Program-made: the position numbers and the translations under genes | The notes under the pieces: model-generated | What the model saw: the letters and a program-made list of their open reading frames with translations, nothing else | Databases searched by the model: none | Told to the model about the DNA's origin: nothing | Shown here: piece after piece, positions 1 to 6,172 of the stretch | Layout: each line of letters starts with the position of its first letter | Numbering within the stretch: the stretch's first letter is position 1 | NCBI GenBank assembly: GCA_002435835.1 | Contig: DIVM01000280.1 | Span: 1-13,521, forward strand | Direction: 5' to 3' | DNA: 13,521 bases | Source: Firmicutes bacterium UBA6132 | GTDB lineage: Bacteria; Bacillota_A; Clostridia; Tissierellales; Sedimentibacteraceae

Positions 1-8
1 GCTAAGTA

Positions 9-53
9 AGGCCTATTAAGGATGATGATCACTCTTAATAGACCTATTTTTTT
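9..53 (+). terminator. Intrinsic terminator of an off-window upstream gene
   Basis: The arms at about 10-20 and 34-44 pair over 11 positions with one mismatch (C12/A42). The loop is 13 nt and a run of T follows at 47-53. It ends transcription entering from the left and insulates the sigma-54 promoter downstream. Confidence 0.8.
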
Positions 54-76
54 ATAAATTTTAAATACAGTATTGT

Positions 77-156
77 ATCTCAAAATGAAATATTTTCATT
101 TCATATTGAGATGTGCGTAGTAATCAACAATTTACAATGATTGAGTCTCAAAATGA
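77..156 (+). promoter_or_regulatory. Putative upstream activator sites for the sigma-54 promoter
   Basis: The 11-mer TCTCAAAATGA occurs at 78-88 and 146-156. A one-mismatch copy lies on the opposite strand at 101-111. The first and inverted copies form a 15-bp imperfect palindrome (77-91 with 98-112, one mismatch). The last copy overlaps the palindrome TTGAGTCTCAA (141-151). The sites lie about 130-200 bp before the -24 element, the usual range for enhancer-binding activators of sigma-54. Which activator binds is unknown. The repeats are seen directly; the role is inferred. Confidence 0.6.
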
Positions 157-281
157 CATAATTAATAATTTCACTTAAAAATTTTATACTTGCAGTTTTG
201 GAAAAGAATTAATGGATTCGTATTTGTATTGATATTTCAACGATGATATATTTTTCATAAAAATATAATTAAACTGTATTT

Positions 282-297
282 TGGCATTATTGTTGCA
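282..297 (+). promoter_or_regulatory. Sigma-54 (-24/-12) promoter of the opine dehydrogenase gene
   Basis: TGGCATTATTGTTGCA matches the sigma-54 consensus TGGCAC-N5-TTGCW. The GG (283-284) and GC (295-296) are exactly 12 bp apart, as required. Transcription should start near 308, giving a 40-nt leader. Such promoters need an ATP-dependent activator and are off by default. Confidence 0.85.
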
Positions 298-347
298 ATT
301 ATAGTATGTATAAATAAAAAAATATTAATATTAGAGGAGAGTTAATA

Positions 348-1589
348 ATGAGTAATATGGAATATTTAAAAGATATGCCAATAGCAGTACTTGGTGGAGG
401 AGCTGTTGGTAAAACATGTGCGGCAGACATGAAATTGGCAGGACGTGAGGTTCGTATTTATGACATGATGCCTTTTGCTGAAAGTTCACTTGCTAATTTG
501 GAGAAAACAGGAATATTGTTGGATGGGTTGCAACGCAATCTATATTGTTTTGAGCGTTCAGGAAGGGCTTTTCTTGATATGGTTAGCAGTGATATGGGAG
601 AAGTAGTGAGAGGTGCTGGCTTGATTGTAGTTGCAGCTCCAGCTTTTGCACATGAACCATTTTTCCGTGAGTTAGTCCCACATCTCGAGGACGGACAGGT
701 TATACATATTTTCACTGATAACTATGCTTCTTTAATTTTGCGTAAATTGATGCGTGAGATGGGCTGTACAAAAAAGGTAATCATAGGTGGATGGTCATCA
801 GCTCCTTACGGTACACGTATAGAGTCTGTAGGAAAGTTTTTATTCCCTCATGTAGGAGTTAAATATCGTGCAATCACTTTAAGAGGCGCATCACTACCGA
901 TGTCTGATATCGATGATTTTATGGAATCTTCTAAATATTTGCCTTGTATTGATGCTGTTACATATGGTGATGGTCCTGAGGCAGGTAATACAGTATTGGA
1001 CATTGGATTTGCAAATATTAACCCTGTAATACACGTGCCAGCAACAATTCTTGGCGTATCCACAATGGAAAACTGGGGAGTAATCTTTGGAGGTCACGAC
1101 AAGACAAATTATTCAATGTATAGCCATGGTCTGTGTCCTTCTATATGTGAGGTACAATATCAGTTCTACGAAGAAGAAAAAAATCTGGCAAAAGGTATCG
1201 GCGTTGGAACTCCATCATATTCATACGAATCTTTCTTCTCCCGCCGCAGTGTTCTTACTCAAGAATATATGGGACTAGATAAAGAAGGTAAAGATAACGT
1301 AGTATTTCCACTTGATCAACCTTCTACTGAAGGGAACACTGGCCCTAATAATATCAACCATCGTTATTTGACAGAAGATGTACCTGTAGGATGTAAAATT
1401 TATCATGATTTAGGCGTTCAATATGGTATTCCGACTCCTGTGATCGATACAATGATTGTATTGGCAGGAGCTATGCATAAAAAGAATTTCTTTGAGACTA
1501 GTAAATATAATTTGGCATACCTTGGAATTGAAGATATGAGTAAGGAAGAATTATTAGCATATTTAAATGATGGTGTTTATAATAAATAG
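348..1589 (+). CDS. Octopine/nopaline (opine) dehydrogenase family protein
   Basis: Predicted 413-aa cytosolic NAD(P)-dependent dehydrogenase. The family makes or oxidatively splits secondary-amine 'opines', joining an amino acid to a 2-oxo acid. The N-terminus has a Rossmann nucleotide-binding loop, VLGGGAVGKT (residues 14-23). The C-terminal octopine-dehydrogenase domain (about 200-390) has NPVIHVP (225-231; His229 fits the catalytic His) and HRYLTEDVP (338-346; Asp344 fits its Asp partner). Length is normal for the family. The start follows an AGAGGAGAG ribosome site. Expression should depend on sigma-54 through the promoter at 282-297. Twelve of 15 Arg codons are CGT/CGC, while the next gene uses only AGA, which suggests a different origin or selection. 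The substrate cannot be read from sequence: opine synthesis, opine catabolism or another imine reaction all remain open. Confidence 0.88.
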   Translation: MSNMEYLKDMPIAVLGGGAVGKTCAADMKLAGREVRIYDMMPFAESSLANLEKTGILLDGLQRNLYCFERSGRAFLDMVSSDMGEVVRGAGLIVVAAPAFAHEPFFRELVPHLEDGQVIHIFTDNYASLILRKLMREMGCTKKVIIGGWSSAPYGTRIESVGKFLFPHVGVKYRAITLRGASLPMSDIDDFMESSKYLPCIDAVTYGDGPEAGNTVLDIGFANINPVIHVPATILGVSTMENWGVIFGGHDKTNYSMYSHGLCPSICEVQYQFYEEEKNLAKGIGVGTPSYSYESFFSRRSVLTQEYMGLDKEGKDNVVFPLDQPSTEGNTGPNNINHRYLTEDVPVGCKIYHDLGVQYGIPTPVIDTMIVLAGAMHKKNFFETSKYNLAYLGIEDMSKEELLAYLNDGVYNK

Positions 1590-1612
1590 TTAAATTAAGT
1601 TAAAAAATTATA

Positions 1613-1713
1613 CTCAACTTTTCATGCCGAAATCATAGTACCTTATAAGCTTAAATTATGAATCCATATGTTTTTAAGTTTATATTTAACATTTATATCC
1701 GTGAAAAGTTGAG
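1613..1713. repeat. Nested inverted-repeat element (long hairpin or MITE-like)
   Basis: Terminal arms CTCAACTTTTCA (1613-1624) and TGAAAAGTTGAG (1702-1713) are perfect 12-bp complements 77 nt apart. Inside, 1644-1655 pairs with 1673-1684 over 12 bp (one G-T), leaving a 17-nt loop. AAATTA flanks both ends (1605-1610 and 1714-1719). There is no T-tract, so it is not a normal terminator. It could be a structured RNA at the 3' end of the dehydrogenase mRNA, a processing signal or a tiny non-autonomous element. Confidence 0.6.
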
Positions 1714-1764
1714 AAATTATTTATATTATTAATATATTAAAGTTCCCTGGTTCATAAGTAATCT

Positions 1765-1795
1765 TTGACAGCGTTGTTGGGTGTGTTCTTTTAAT
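1765..1795 (+). promoter_or_regulatory. Possible sigma-A promoter of the MmgE/PrpD gene
   Basis: TTGACA (1765-1770) and TTTAAT (1790-1795) are separated by 19 bp, longer than ideal. The small palindrome TTCAGTCTGAA (1815-1825) lies just downstream and could be an operator. No sigma-54 site is seen here. The gene may instead be read through from the dehydrogenase promoter. Confidence 0.35.
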
Positions 1796-1850
1796 TTATT
1801 TCTGATTGCAGTAATTCAGTCTGAAGCTAAAATGAGAAAGGAAAAATTAT

Positions 1851-3194
1851 ATGAATTTTACAACTAATTATATTTTAGAAAATTATATATTAAATACTAA
1901 GTGGGAAGACCTGCCTATAAAAGTTCAAGAGAGAGCTATAGTTTGCAGTATAGATTTAATGACTGCACTTATTTTAGGAAGTAAGGGAAATCAATTTAAA
2001 GCAGGGGTATCACTTGCAAAATCCATTTATAAAGATGGAAATAATTCAGTAATAGGCTTAGACGATAAATTTGATTTCATAGGTGCAACTGTGGCATTAG
2101 GTCATGCATCAAATTCTTTTGATATTGATGATGGGCATAATATGATTAAAGGACATCCTGGAACTTCTATTATAGCAGGTATATTGGCAGCTGCTTTAGA
2201 AAAGGATATAACATATAAGGAATTTTTAACTACATTAGTTGTATCATATGAGACTGCCATAAGAAGTGGATTAGCTATGCAGAAACATTACAATTATTTG
2301 CACAGTACGGGAGCTTATGGAGCAGTTGGAACAAGTGCAGGAGTATCAAGAATATTTGGATTAAACAAAAAACAATTAAATAATGCGTTGTCAATAGCAG
2401 ATTTCCATGCTCCACTTACACCGGTAATGAGAGCTGTAGAATACCCTTCTATGAACAAAGATGGAGTTCCTTTTGGAGCGCTAATAGGTGCTATGGCAGT
2501 ACTTGAAACATTATCCGGGACAACAGGAAAAACTCATTTGCTTGAGTTAGATGAATTTGAATACTTATTAAATTCTTTAGGTGAAAAATATGAAATAATG
2601 AATTTGTATTTTAAACCGTTCACATGTTGCAGATGGGCACATCCGGCAATTTTAGCATCACATTCCTTAATTAATAAATATAATATAAATAAAGATCAAA
2701 TTGTTAAAGTAAATGTTCATACATTTGATTCTGCCACAAGATTAAGTAAAGTCGTACCAAAAACAACTGATGAAGCTCAATACAACATAAGCTTCCCTAT
2801 AGCTGTAGGAATAATTGATGGTGATGTGGGTATTGAACAAGTAATTGATCATAATCTTGACAGAGAAGAAGTAATTAGTTTTATGAATAAAATTAATTTT
2901 GTTATTGATGAAGAAATAGAAGATAGATTCCCTGCTGAAAGATTATGCAAAGTAGAATTTATTTTAGAAGACGGAACTACATATATGTCCGATTTATTTG
3001 CACCAATAGGTGAAGCTAAAGATAATGTTGATATAAAGTGGATTAAGGAAAAATTTGAAAGAATAACTAAACCTCTGTTAACTAAAGAAAACCAAAATAG
3101 AATATTATCTTTATTGTCCAATGAAAACAATGTATCAATGAGAAAAGTTATTGAAACAGTAAATGAATGTTTAATTGAATATGCCTATATATAA
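1851..3194 (+). CDS. MmgE/PrpD family protein (dehydratase/decarboxylase/epimerase)
   Basis: Predicted 447-aa cytosolic enzyme, full length for the family that includes 2-methylcitrate dehydratase, cis-aconitate decarboxylase and iminodisuccinate epimerase. Family signatures are visible: the helical N-terminus, GHASNSFDIDDGHN (84-97), GHPGTSII (101-108), HSTGAYGAVGTSAG (151-164), MNKDGVPFG (201-209) and CCRWAHP (259-265). D91-D94, H102, H151, K203 and H264 align with the active-site acidic, His and Lys positions of aconitate decarboxylase, so it is probably active. The start is backed by an AAAGGAA site at about 1837. It lies 261 bp after the opine dehydrogenase. Members of this family acting on iminodisuccinate, an opine-like secondary amine, make a shared substrate plausible, but the exact reaction is not determined. 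All 12 Arg codons are AGA. Confidence 0.88.
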   Translation: MNFTTNYILENYILNTKWEDLPIKVQERAIVCSIDLMTALILGSKGNQFKAGVSLAKSIYKDGNNSVIGLDDKFDFIGATVALGHASNSFDIDDGHNMIKGHPGTSIIAGILAAALEKDITYKEFLTTLVVSYETAIRSGLAMQKHYNYLHSTGAYGAVGTSAGVSRIFGLNKKQLNNALSIADFHAPLTPVMRAVEYPSMNKDGVPFGALIGAMAVLETLSGTTGKTHLLELDEFEYLLNSLGEKYEIMNLYFKPFTCCRWAHPAILASHSLINKYNINKDQIVKVNVHTFDSATRLSKVVPKTTDEAQYNISFPIAVGIIDGDVGIEQVIDHNLDREEVISFMNKINFVIDEEIEDRFPAERLCKVEFILEDGTTYMSDLFAPIGEAKDNVDIKWIKEKFERITKPLLTKENQNRILSLLSNENNVSMRKVIETVNECLIEYAYI

Positions 3195-3240
3195 GATTTA
3201 GAACGTCTTCACCATTTAAGTTCTAACAGTTGTATATTTT

Positions 3241-3280
3241 AAATAAGATGGTTTATATTTTGTAATAAGTCATCTTATTT
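3241..3280 (+). terminator. Hairpin downstream of the MmgE/PrpD gene, probable terminator
   Basis: AAATAAGATG (3241-3250) and CATCTTATTT (3271-3280) are perfect complements, extendable by two A-T pairs, around a 20-nt loop. The following sequence is AT-rich but has no clean T-tract. A smaller hairpin, TTAGAAC/GTTCTAA (3198-3204 with 3220-3226), directly follows the stop codon. One or both probably end the transcript. Confidence 0.5.
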
Positions 3281-3345
3281 AATATTTATAAATTACATAG
3301 TATTCACGATACGCTAAATTTGAAGATTATATTAATTGGTAATTA
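3281..3345 (+). pseudogene. Relic fragment of an APC permease gene
   Basis: This intergenic stretch matches the coding sequence of the downstream permease (4756-4817) at about 52 of 62 hand-aligned positions. It includes an unbroken 15-base identity, TACGCTAAATTTGAA (3310-3324 and 4786-4800). The match corresponds to permease residues 137-156. A one-base deletion and several changes break the frame, and a stop follows soon after. The better half still reads H-D-TLNLKIILIG. It is best explained as the remnant of a duplicated or replaced paralogue. Homology may extend a little further left but is unclear. Confidence 0.65.
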
Positions 3346-3354
3346 ATATAATCT
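3324..3354. repeat. Perfect 14-bp palindrome with 3-nt loop
   Basis: The arms 3324-3337 and 3341-3354 are exact complements around GGT. The left arm lies inside the permease relic, but the right arm has no counterpart in the permease gene. The right half therefore looks like an inverted copy of the left. It is all A/T except for one G-C pair and has no T-tract, so a terminator role is doubtful. Confidence 0.7.
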
Positions 3355-3380
3355 GTATCTAATTTATTATAAATTTCCTT

Positions 3381-3445
3381 TTTTGCATGCATAATTTTTT
3401 GCATGTGCAAAACAGTGAAGAAAATTTTGCATATTTATCTTTGCA
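3381..3445 (+). promoter_or_regulatory. Array of TTTGCA sites, putative enhancer of the sigma-54 promoter
   Basis: TTTTGCA occurs at 3381-3387, 3397-3403 and 3425-3431, and CTTTGCA at 3439-3445. The second is half of a perfect 7-2-7 palindrome, TTTTGCATGTGCAAAA (3397-3412). The first overlaps TGCATGCA (3384-3391). The array lies 95-160 bp upstream of the -24 element, typical for an activator binding site. It differs from the sites upstream of the opine dehydrogenase, so a different activator is likely. Confidence 0.6.
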
Positions 3446-3539
3446 ATTTATCCTATATGTAACTATTAATTCATTCCATTTTTGTTTAAAAATAAAGGAA
3501 TTATGAAATTTTTTTTATTTCGGCTGTATGTACAAAACT

Positions 3540-3555
3540 TGGCATATTTTTTGCT
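3540..3555 (+). promoter_or_regulatory. Sigma-54 promoter of the small-protein/permease operon
   Basis: TGGCATATTTTTTGCT has GG (3541-3542) and GC (3553-3554) at the exact sigma-54 spacing, with the TTGCT form of the -12 box. The predicted start is near 3566, leaving an approximately 89-nt leader before the first small gene. Confidence 0.87.
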
Positions 3556-3654
3556 TGTAATATAGTTAAGAAATAACATTTAATTTATTCGCTTTCCGAA
3601 GTCTAATTAAATTAAATCTTAGAAACAAGATTATAATTAAAGGTGGTGTAGTTA

Positions 3655-3912
3655 ATGGAAAATCAAATTAAAAAAATGTATACCTTAGATTGTTTTGGAA
3701 TAATTATATTTACAATTGTTTTATGGATAATCTTAACTGTTATTATGTTAAATATCAGCGAAATTTTGGAAAACCCAACTATTAGAATCATTATATATAC
3801 CATAGGAATTTTTTTGGGAACTATTGCAACAGCTTCATGCACGGCTGTGATTATACATTTAAAGAAAAATCAAAAAAAATTATATAATGATGAAATTTCA
3901 GAAAAGAGATAA
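3655..3912 (+). CDS. Small membrane protein, two predicted TM segments
   Basis: An 85-aa protein of unknown family. Two hydrophobic stretches, at about residues 12-33 and 44-66, predict a hairpin in the membrane. Both tails are charged; the C-terminus is rich in Lys and Glu. The start follows an AAAGGTGGTG ribosome site with proper spacing. It is the first gene after a sigma-54 promoter, and its stop codon overlaps the next start by one base (TAATG). That points to translational coupling with the next two small genes and the permease. It could be an accessory or stabilising subunit of that transporter, but no homologue is recognised, so the role is inferred only from position. Confidence 0.72.
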   Translation: MENQIKKMYTLDCFGIIIFTIVLWIILTVIMLNISEILENPTIRIIIYTIGIFLGTIATASCTAVIIHLKKNQKKLYNDEISEKR

Positions 3913-4205
3913 TGATTATGGAAAATAAAAAAAATAAAATAAATAAAAAAAATAATATAATTTTAGAAATATTTGATTCTATGTTTATTATGATTTTATG
4001 CTTTGCTACACTGCTGAGTGCTATGTTGATGCAAAGTGAAGATGCTAAAATTAGTTATATTATCAATTACAAAACATTATTTATTACATTTATTGGATTA
4101 GCTGTTTATTTAACTTTCATGCTCAGCCAATCACAAAAAGGATTAAATTCAATGATAAAGCATATTTACAAAAATGAAAGCTCAGAAGAGGAGGACGCAA
4201 AATGA
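3912..4205 (+). CDS. Small membrane protein, two predicted TM segments
   Basis: A 97-aa protein of unknown family. A strongly basic Lys/Asn N-terminus precedes two hydrophobic spans, at about residues 17-41 and 52-72. The tail is acidic (SSEEEDAK). The start used overlaps the previous stop by one base; an ATG six bases later (3918) is an equally possible start. The end overlaps the next start by four bases (ATGA). Size, topology and coupling resemble the preceding protein, and the two might form a hetero-oligomer. No known domain is recognised. Confidence 0.7.
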   Translation: MIMENKKNKINKKNNIILEIFDSMFIMILCFATLLSAMLMQSEDAKISYIINYKTLFITFIGLAVYLTFMLSQSQKGLNSMIKHIYKNESSEEEDAK

Positions 4206-4318
4206 GTTTTTGGAGCGTTATGAATAATGTGGCATGGGTTTTGAGCGGTTTGATTGTTTTGTTTTTTATAACAGATTTTATAAAAGTTGAAAAAAGCAGA
4301 TCAAGAGATGAAAAATAA
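4202..4318 (+). CDS. Single-span small membrane protein (38 aa)
   Basis: A 38-aa protein starting MSFWSVMNNVAWVL, with one hydrophobic span at about residues 8-26 and a charged tail (EKSRSRDEK). A strong AGAGGAGGA ribosome site lies about 7 bases before the ATG, inside the end of the preceding gene; the ATGA overlap indicates coupling. The permease begins 30 bp downstream. Size and topology recall the tiny accessory subunits encoded beside bacterial amino-acid and solute symporters (for example MetS-type proteins), but sequence homology is not established. It is easy to miss in automated annotation because it is so short. Confidence 0.72.
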   Translation: MSFWSVMNNVAWVLSGLIVLFFITDFIKVEKSRSRDEK

Positions 4319-4348
4319 ATTGATTTCTTGGAAGGGCAGGATTAAATT

Positions 4349-5719
4349 ATGGAAAAAAACAGTGAATCCCATTTAGCTAAAGTGCTGGGGCCAATGCATG
4401 TATGGGCATTGGGTGTAGGAATAGTATTGGTAGGCCAGTTTATGGGGTGGAACTTCTCAATAGTAAAAGGAGGTTCATTAGGCTCAATTATAGCATGCTG
4501 GACAATTGGAATATTATATATATCTTTAATTATGATTAATACAGAGATGGGTTCAGTCATTCCGGAATCAGGAGGCCAGTATGCAATGGCTAAATATCTG
4601 TTAGGGCCACTTGCTTCTTTCAATGTGGGATTGATGCTGGTTTTCGAGTATGTTATGTTAGAAGCAGCTGATGCTTTAGTAGTAGGTGAAATACTTAAGA
4701 CACTAAGCCCTGATGTTCAGCCGTTGCCGTATATAATTTTAAGCATATTGCTTTTAACATTTATAAATTACAGAGGCGTGCATGCTACGCTAAATTTGAA
4801 TATTATATTAACTGGTATAGCGTTCTTAACTATAATTATATTATTATTCAGTACGAAGTTTTATTCGCCTTCTGAAAGTTTGATTAATTTAAAGGAATTT
4901 ACCAATGGGCTTCCATATGGTTGGATGGGTATTTTAGGAGCTCTCCAATTCGGATGTTGGTTTTACTTAGGAATTGAAGGTACTGCACTTGTTGCAGAAG
5001 AATGCAAATCAACGGGAAGGGCTTTACCTGTAGGATCAATTATGGGCTTGCTTACATTAATAATTGGTGCATCTATTACATGGTTTGTATCATCGGGATT
5101 AGTAGATGCAGAAACTCTCGGCAGTTCTACATACCCTTTATATGATGCAGCTATTGCAACTGGCGGTGTATTAGTAATAAAAATATTGTTTATTGGAACT
5201 ATGCTTTCATGCTTAGCTAGTGCAAATGGATGTATTGCAGATGCCAGTAGGGCTTGGTATTCCATGTCAAAGGACACATTAATACCTAAATCTTTTTCAG
5301 TTCTTCACCCAAAATATAAGACGCCATATAGGGCAATATTGTTTTTAATGCCGATTTCATTAGCATTTGGATTTACAGGTTTGTTGGACCAAGTAATAAC
5401 ATTTTCCATTTTATCAGCACTATTGGTATACATTTTGTGTGCAATTATGATGATTAAATTTCGTAAAATGTACCCGGTAGGGTCTATAGAAAGAGGTTAT
5501 ATGTCACCATGGCATCCAATGCCTTCTGTAATTGTGCTTATATTTTCATGCGCAACATTGTTCGGTATGTACTTTAGCTACTGGATCAATTTAACCGCAG
5601 GATTTGCATTTTATCTTTTAGCATCAGTATGGTTTGTATTCTACCGCTCGAGATTTTTAAACTATGATACATTCATGTCACAAGGATCTTCTAAGTGGTC
5701 GAGACCAAAAGGTTATTAA
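4349..5719 (+). CDS. APC-superfamily permease, ethanolamine-permease-like
   Basis: A 456-aa integral membrane transporter with about 12 hydrophobic segments, full length for the amino acid-polyamine-organocation superfamily. The first segment reads GVGIVLVGQFMGWNF (22-36), followed by GGSLGSI (41-47) and IPESGGQYAMAKYLLGP (71-87). This pattern is closest to the ethanolamine permease (EAT) branch. The glycines of TM1 and the conserved E73/GGQ segment are intact. It probably imports an amino acid or small amine; the substrate cannot be read from sequence. It is the last gene of a sigma-54-driven operon with three small membrane proteins. A fragment resembling residues 137-156 persists upstream at 3281-3345. 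A palindrome (5707-5725) overlaps the stop codon and a clear terminator follows. Confidence 0.88.
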   Translation: MEKNSESHLAKVLGPMHVWALGVGIVLVGQFMGWNFSIVKGGSLGSIIACWTIGILYISLIMINTEMGSVIPESGGQYAMAKYLLGPLASFNVGLMLVFEYVMLEAADALVVGEILKTLSPDVQPLPYIILSILLLTFINYRGVHATLNLNIILTGIAFLTIIILLFSTKFYSPSESLINLKEFTNGLPYGWMGILGALQFGCWFYLGIEGTALVAEECKSTGRALPVGSIMGLLTLIIGASITWFVSSGLVDAETLGSSTYPLYDAAIATGGVLVIKILFIGTMLSCLASANGCIADASRAWYSMSKDTLIPKSFSVLHPKYKTPYRAILFLMPISLAFGFTGLLDQVITFSILSALLVYILCAIMMIKFRKMYPVGSIERGYMSPWHPMPSVIVLIFSCATLFGMYFSYWINLTAGFAFYLLASVWFVFYRSRFLNYDTFMSQGSSKWSRPKGY

Positions 5720-5770
5720 CCTTTTTACTATATAATGATATTACTGTCGAAACCTGTTTGTAATTATTTG

Positions 5771-5801
5771 AGCAATCATATAAAAAGGATTGCTTTTTTT
5801 T
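5771..5801 (+). terminator. Intrinsic terminator of the permease operon
   Basis: AGCAATC (5771-5777) pairs with GATTGCT (5788-5794) around a 10-nt loop, followed by a run of eight T. It closes the sigma-54 operon. Confidence 0.88.
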
Positions 5802-5825
5802 ATTGCCAAGTGATAGAGTGTTAAC

Positions 5826-5842
5826 ATCCCCTACTGGAGGAT
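5826..5842 (+). promoter_or_regulatory. CsoR/RcnR-type operator-like site (relic)
   Basis: ATCCCCTACTGGAGGAT is an imperfect 17-bp palindrome with C-tract and G-tract arms around a TACTGG core. It resembles operators of CsoR-family metal sensors. It sits 18 bp before the start codon of the broken regulator gene, where an autoregulatory operator would be expected. The assignment is by resemblance only. Confidence 0.5.
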
Positions 5843-5859
5843 ACTAAAGGAGGCTTTCT

Positions 5860-5982
5860 ATGACTGAAGAACACACCCATAAACATAAACATTAAGATAC
5901 TAAAAAAATAATAAATAGGATGTCCAGAGCAATCGCAAAATTGAAGTGGGTTTTCTTTGCTATAAGTAAAAATACATATTAA
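5860..5982 (+). pseudogene. Truncated CsoR/RcnR-family metal-sensing repressor gene
   Basis: A strong AAAGGAGG site precedes ATG and the His-rich peptide MTEEHTHKHKH, which then stops at TAA (5893-5895). The same frame continues as DTKKIINRMSRAIAKLK, which closely resembles the first-helix motif of CsoR/RcnR-family (DUF156) repressors, usually N-R-(L/M)-S-R-A-I-G-H-L. His-rich N-termini are common in this family. The TAA is one base from GAA, the Glu codon expected there. After about residue 28 the similarity ends abruptly and the frame closes at 5980-5982; the Cys/His metal ligands and the remaining helices (normally about 85-100 aa) are missing. The gene therefore has a nonsense change plus a 3' deletion and cannot make a repressor. 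Whether the 11-residue peptide is still made is unknown. Confidence 0.8.
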
Positions 5983-6049
5983 TAAAATTATAAAGAATTA
6001 TTATATTAAAAATATAATTGCTAATAAGAAAAAGTTTTCCATGAAAGTA

Positions 6050-6077
6050 TTGACATTTTGTAAAATTATGTTAATAT
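6050..6077 (+). promoter_or_regulatory. Sigma-A promoter driving the riboswitch transcript
   Basis: TTGACA (6050-6055, perfect -35) is followed after 16 bp by TAATAT (6072-6077). The start is expected near 6084, a few bases before the aptamer. Confidence 0.72.
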
Positions 6078-6095
6078 TTAATTAAAATAACTTCA

Positions 6096-6172
6096 ACCGA
6101 TAATAGCAAAGCTAATGAAAGTTAGCGACGCAAAGCTACAGGGCCTTTAACATGGCAGCCAGCTACCGAAGA
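6096..6172 (+). ncRNA. Cyclic-di-GMP-I (GEMM) riboswitch aptamer
   Basis: The hallmarks of GEMM-I are present in order. A GCAAA segment precedes hairpin GCTAAT/GTTAGC (6111-6116 with 6121-6126), capped by a GAAA tetraloop (6117-6120). The conserved joiner GACGCAAAGC follows (6127-6136). The second hairpin begins AGCT (6134-6137), carries GGGCC and the CTTTAACATGGCAGCC loop region, and returns at AGCT (6161-6164), followed by ACCGAA. The aptamer senses the second messenger c-di-GMP and controls the exported-protein gene at 6234. The expression platform (6173-6233) has no clear terminator. CTTCAACC (6091-6098) is perfectly complementary to GGTTGAAG (6209-6216), enclosing the aptamer and ending 4 nt before the ribosome site. 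Confidence 0.93.

Noticed and set aside
458..1097. Open frames on the minus strand inside the opine dehydrogenase
   Set aside because: They overlap a well-supported gene, lack ribosome sites and encode no recognisable domain.
4230..4245. Sigma-54-like TGGCAT followed by TTGAG
   Set aside because: The -12 GC is missing (GA instead) and it lies inside a small coding region.
4342..5277. Open frames on the minus strand inside the permease
   Set aside because: They are complements of TM-coding sequence without start signals or domains.
5707..5725. Palindrome over the permease stop codon as a terminator
   Set aside because: The stem is AT-rich with almost no T-tract after it; the hairpin at 5771 is a clear terminator.
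5860..5895. Stand-alone 11-residue His-rich peptide gene
   Set aside because: Although it has a perfect ribosome site, the same frame beyond the stop continues as a CsoR-family protein, so a broken gene explains it better.
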